From: an uncultured Micrococcales bacterium
GTDB lineage: Bacteria > Actinomycetota > Actinomycetes > Actinomycetales > Microbacteriaceae
Length of the DNA: 7,255 bases
Direction: 5' to 3'
Assembly: GCA_903929105.1 (NCBI GenBank)
Contig: CAIYTL010000225.1
Span: 1 to 7,255, forward strand
Shown: positions 6,801-7,255 of the stretch, piece by piece
How the letters are laid out: each line of letters begins with the position of its first letter
Position numbering within the stretch: position 1 is the first letter of the stretch
Notes under the pieces: model-generated
The model's database searches: none
The model's input: the letters and a program-made list of their open reading frames with translations, nothing else
What the model was told of the DNA's origin: nothing
Program-made: the position numbers and the translations under genes

Positions 6801-7045
6801 GACCGCCACTTGCTGGCGCACAGCTTTGGGTGATTGCCGACACCAACGTCACCAACGCCCAAGATTCCATCGAAACCAACCAAGAATTGCACGCACTCGT
6901 TGACAACATTCTTGATACCGCAACCGAGGGCATGGCGTCGAACGTATTCATCGCCAAAATAAGCTCGCACTGCAACAACGACCAAGCCAATAAATACTCC
7001 TCTTGCTCAATTCACCTAGTAAAGCCGGTGTCCTATGTCGCCTAA
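3809..7045 (+). CDS. adnA: AdnA-type subunit of the AdnAB helicase-nuclease (degenerate motor plus RecB-type nuclease)
   Basis: This 1078-residue protein is a UvrD-like motor fused to a C-terminal RecB-family nuclease, the AdnA/AdnB architecture that resects DNA double-strand breaks in actinobacteria; its length fits. Walker A is intact (GAPGAGKT, 45-52). Other motor motifs are eroded: motif II is VDDSQ (245-249), with Asp for the catalytic Glu. Motif III is GDPDVSTLGFR (283-293), lacking the usual Gln. The segment that should read T-x-H-x-x-K-G-L-E is TPAGLIGRR (629-637). Motif VI (DELRLLHKAVGAT, 687-699) lacks the arginine. The nuclease looks active: H848, E913, GKVDR (927-931), DLKTG (944-948, with D944 and K946) and QLLMY (962-966). 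Only three cysteines lie around it (C823, C1055, C1066), fewer than a four-cysteine iron-sulfur staple. The adnA name rests on the weak motor and on being first of the pair, recalled from mycobacteria. ATG 3809 coincides with the predicted transcript start. Confidence 0.85.
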   Translation: MPETSFRLSRVASEHLAGQDHDAVDTAALAPVLALDAASVATVVGAPGAGKTFALTEWVKAAVKAGRHPDSILVIAANRSAATILRDKLALQLQTATGGALARSLNSFAFGLLHAAALGSGKTLPTLISGSEQDRILTQILAEVDPTNTPFNALTLGLAGFRAEVRDTLAVIQEHELSATELRSLAAQHDRAGWAFSADVYEAYLSVVGGAEFEQRFEPSTLLHHARRHVEAQPELLDEIDVVLVDDSQELTPAAVKFLKAVVEAKYSAESQKSSNRGLILFGDPDVSTLGFRAADPQTMALLTREIAASRGQSSQVVTLEPTRQARPAQLSRLLAKISASIDTALGGTQRRSLVQPQPAEAEGAVETVVMRDRVSEISWLARRLRELHLYEGIEWADMAVVARSRGELAHLETALASESVPTRVAGAATALRDEFASRALLRIAQAVMSDEPVTLELATELLASPYAGLDNLAMRRLRRVLRRQELDAEGTRNGNELITDLFLSVGSAATLENSEGRKANRFIKTFFEAKELVAKPHFNIEELLWLIFDSSKVGKTWQALSEGIGEVALQANRNLDAVAALFAAANRYVERDANASAKDFVENQLALGLPEDSLAITDRSRQTIQLLTPAGLIGRRFKVVCLPALIEGAWPNLRARSTLLASNVLDGVLKNRIGDSKTFSKSELPDELRLLHKAVGATEQKLIVSSHVTEDNQISQFITLINGEVPNTTSFEGTTLTLRALSARFRRDLAQSYTVETAESPELRNRLTLGLAKLASAGVAGAHPDSWYGLMPLSSETQLFDLNDESSLVYLRPSDIDNFLKCPLHWFINAHGGNSSSFEASLGSIVHKAVELATSTDEAELLKTIDTGWQSLTFEADWVEQIAKRKASRMVHNALEYLTDFEKSGGVVIGREVPFSFNIDHAKINGKVDRIEQLADGRIMIVDLKTGTFQTGAKDAKEHPQLLMYQLAYENGAFDEHIRKSAMPETIRQIGMGEIVRPPLAGAQLWVIADTNVTNAQDSIETNQELHALVDNILDTATEGMASNVFIAKISSHCNNDQANKYSSCSIHLVKPVSYVA

Positions 7046-7255
7046 CCAAATTTTTGCACCGGCAAAAGTTAGTGCCGCTCAGATTTACAGCATCATGACT
7101 AAAGGCTCGCGCAAACTAACCGAAGAGCAACGTGCTGCAGTTGAAGATGCCTCAATCGTCACGCCATCGCTCGTTGTGGCAGGCGCTGGCAGCGGCAAAA
7201 CCGAGCTCATGGCAGTGCGCGTTCTGTGGTTGGTTGCCAACGGCTACGCAGCACC
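7035..7255 (+). CDS. adnB: AdnB-type UvrD-like DNA helicase, N-terminal part (runs off window)
   Basis: The first 73 residues are visible. After a polar lead of about 25 residues come a Q-type motif (LTEEQRAAVED, 28-38, with Q32) and a canonical Walker A (AGAGSGKT, 49-56), followed by MAVRVLWLVANG. This is the N terminus of a superfamily 1A (UvrD/AdnB) helicase. The gene starts 11 bases inside the end of the upstream adnA-like gene (ATG 7035, upstream stop 7043-7045) with no clear ribosome site, so the two are co-transcribed and probably translationally coupled, as expected for a fixed heterodimer. In this pair the second subunit should be the active lead motor, also carrying a C-terminal nuclease, but those parts lie outside the window. 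UvrD or PcrA are alternatives from sequence alone; the tandem context favours AdnB. Confidence 0.85.
   Translation, partial: MSPNQIFAPAKVSAAQIYSIMTKGSRKLTEEQRAAVEDASIVTPSLVVAGAGSGKTELMAVRVLWLVANGYAA

Noticed and set aside
6238..6990. Several open frames of 70-115 codons antisense to the adnA nuclease region
   Set aside because: The nuclease motifs prove the + frame; the antisense frames overlap each other and have no start signals.
1..7255. Mobile element, CRISPR array, tRNA or defence island
   Set aside because: I saw no transposase, terminal inverted repeats, regularly spaced repeats or cloverleaf sequence; the helicase-nuclease pair is better explained as housekeeping break repair than as a defence system.

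Overview
The window looks like ordinary chromosome of a moderate-GC actinobacterium, probably a Microbacteriaceae-like lineage (for example the small-genome freshwater 'Luna' group). The grounds are a DUF3107 gene, an actinobacterial MiaE-like ferritin-fold gene, a tandem pair of AdnA/AdnB-type motor-nuclease genes, promoters with TANNNT -10 boxes that give leaderless mRNAs, and use of GTG and TTG starts. The family and genus are inferred from gene content only.

Layout. Bases 1-89 hold the 3' end of an unrecognised gene on the + strand. Bases 90-239 are a short spacer with an 8-bp dyad. Bases 240-692 (+) encode an unrecognised small membrane protein rich in Trp and Cys. A two-sided hairpin terminator at 711-743 separates it from a convergent DEAD-box RNA helicase (754-2223, -). 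Only 50 bases separate the helicase from a divergent ferritin-like/MiaE-like gene (2274-3047, +), and the -10 boxes of the two genes lie 12 bases apart. A bicistronic unit follows on the - strand: DUF3107 (3408-3632), then a small three-helix membrane protein (3073-3408), with stop and start overlapping by one base. A 176-base divergent spacer leads to a large gene (3809-7045, +) for the AdnA-type subunit of the AdnAB helicase-nuclease. The AdnB-type partner starts at 7035, overlaps it by 11 bases and runs off the window. No gene-free stretch is longer than 300 bases.

How the genes work together. The adn pair should form one heterodimer that resects DNA double-strand breaks. In the first subunit the helicase motifs are heavily degenerate while the C-terminal RecB-type nuclease motifs are intact, which fits a nuclease arm attached to a weak or vestigial motor. 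The helicase / ferritin-like / small membrane protein / DUF3107 block has, as far as I recall, the same order and orientations as Rv3211-Rv3208A of Mycobacterium tuberculosis, with the adn pair nearby. It therefore looks like a conserved actinobacterial core neighbourhood, not an accessory island.

I found no mobile element, CRISPR array, tRNA, rRNA or defence system, and nothing that I would call a new biological system. The points most worth a second look are the degenerate AdnA motor and its reduced cysteine set, the very compact divergent promoter at 2224-2273, and the unrecognised membrane protein at 240-692.
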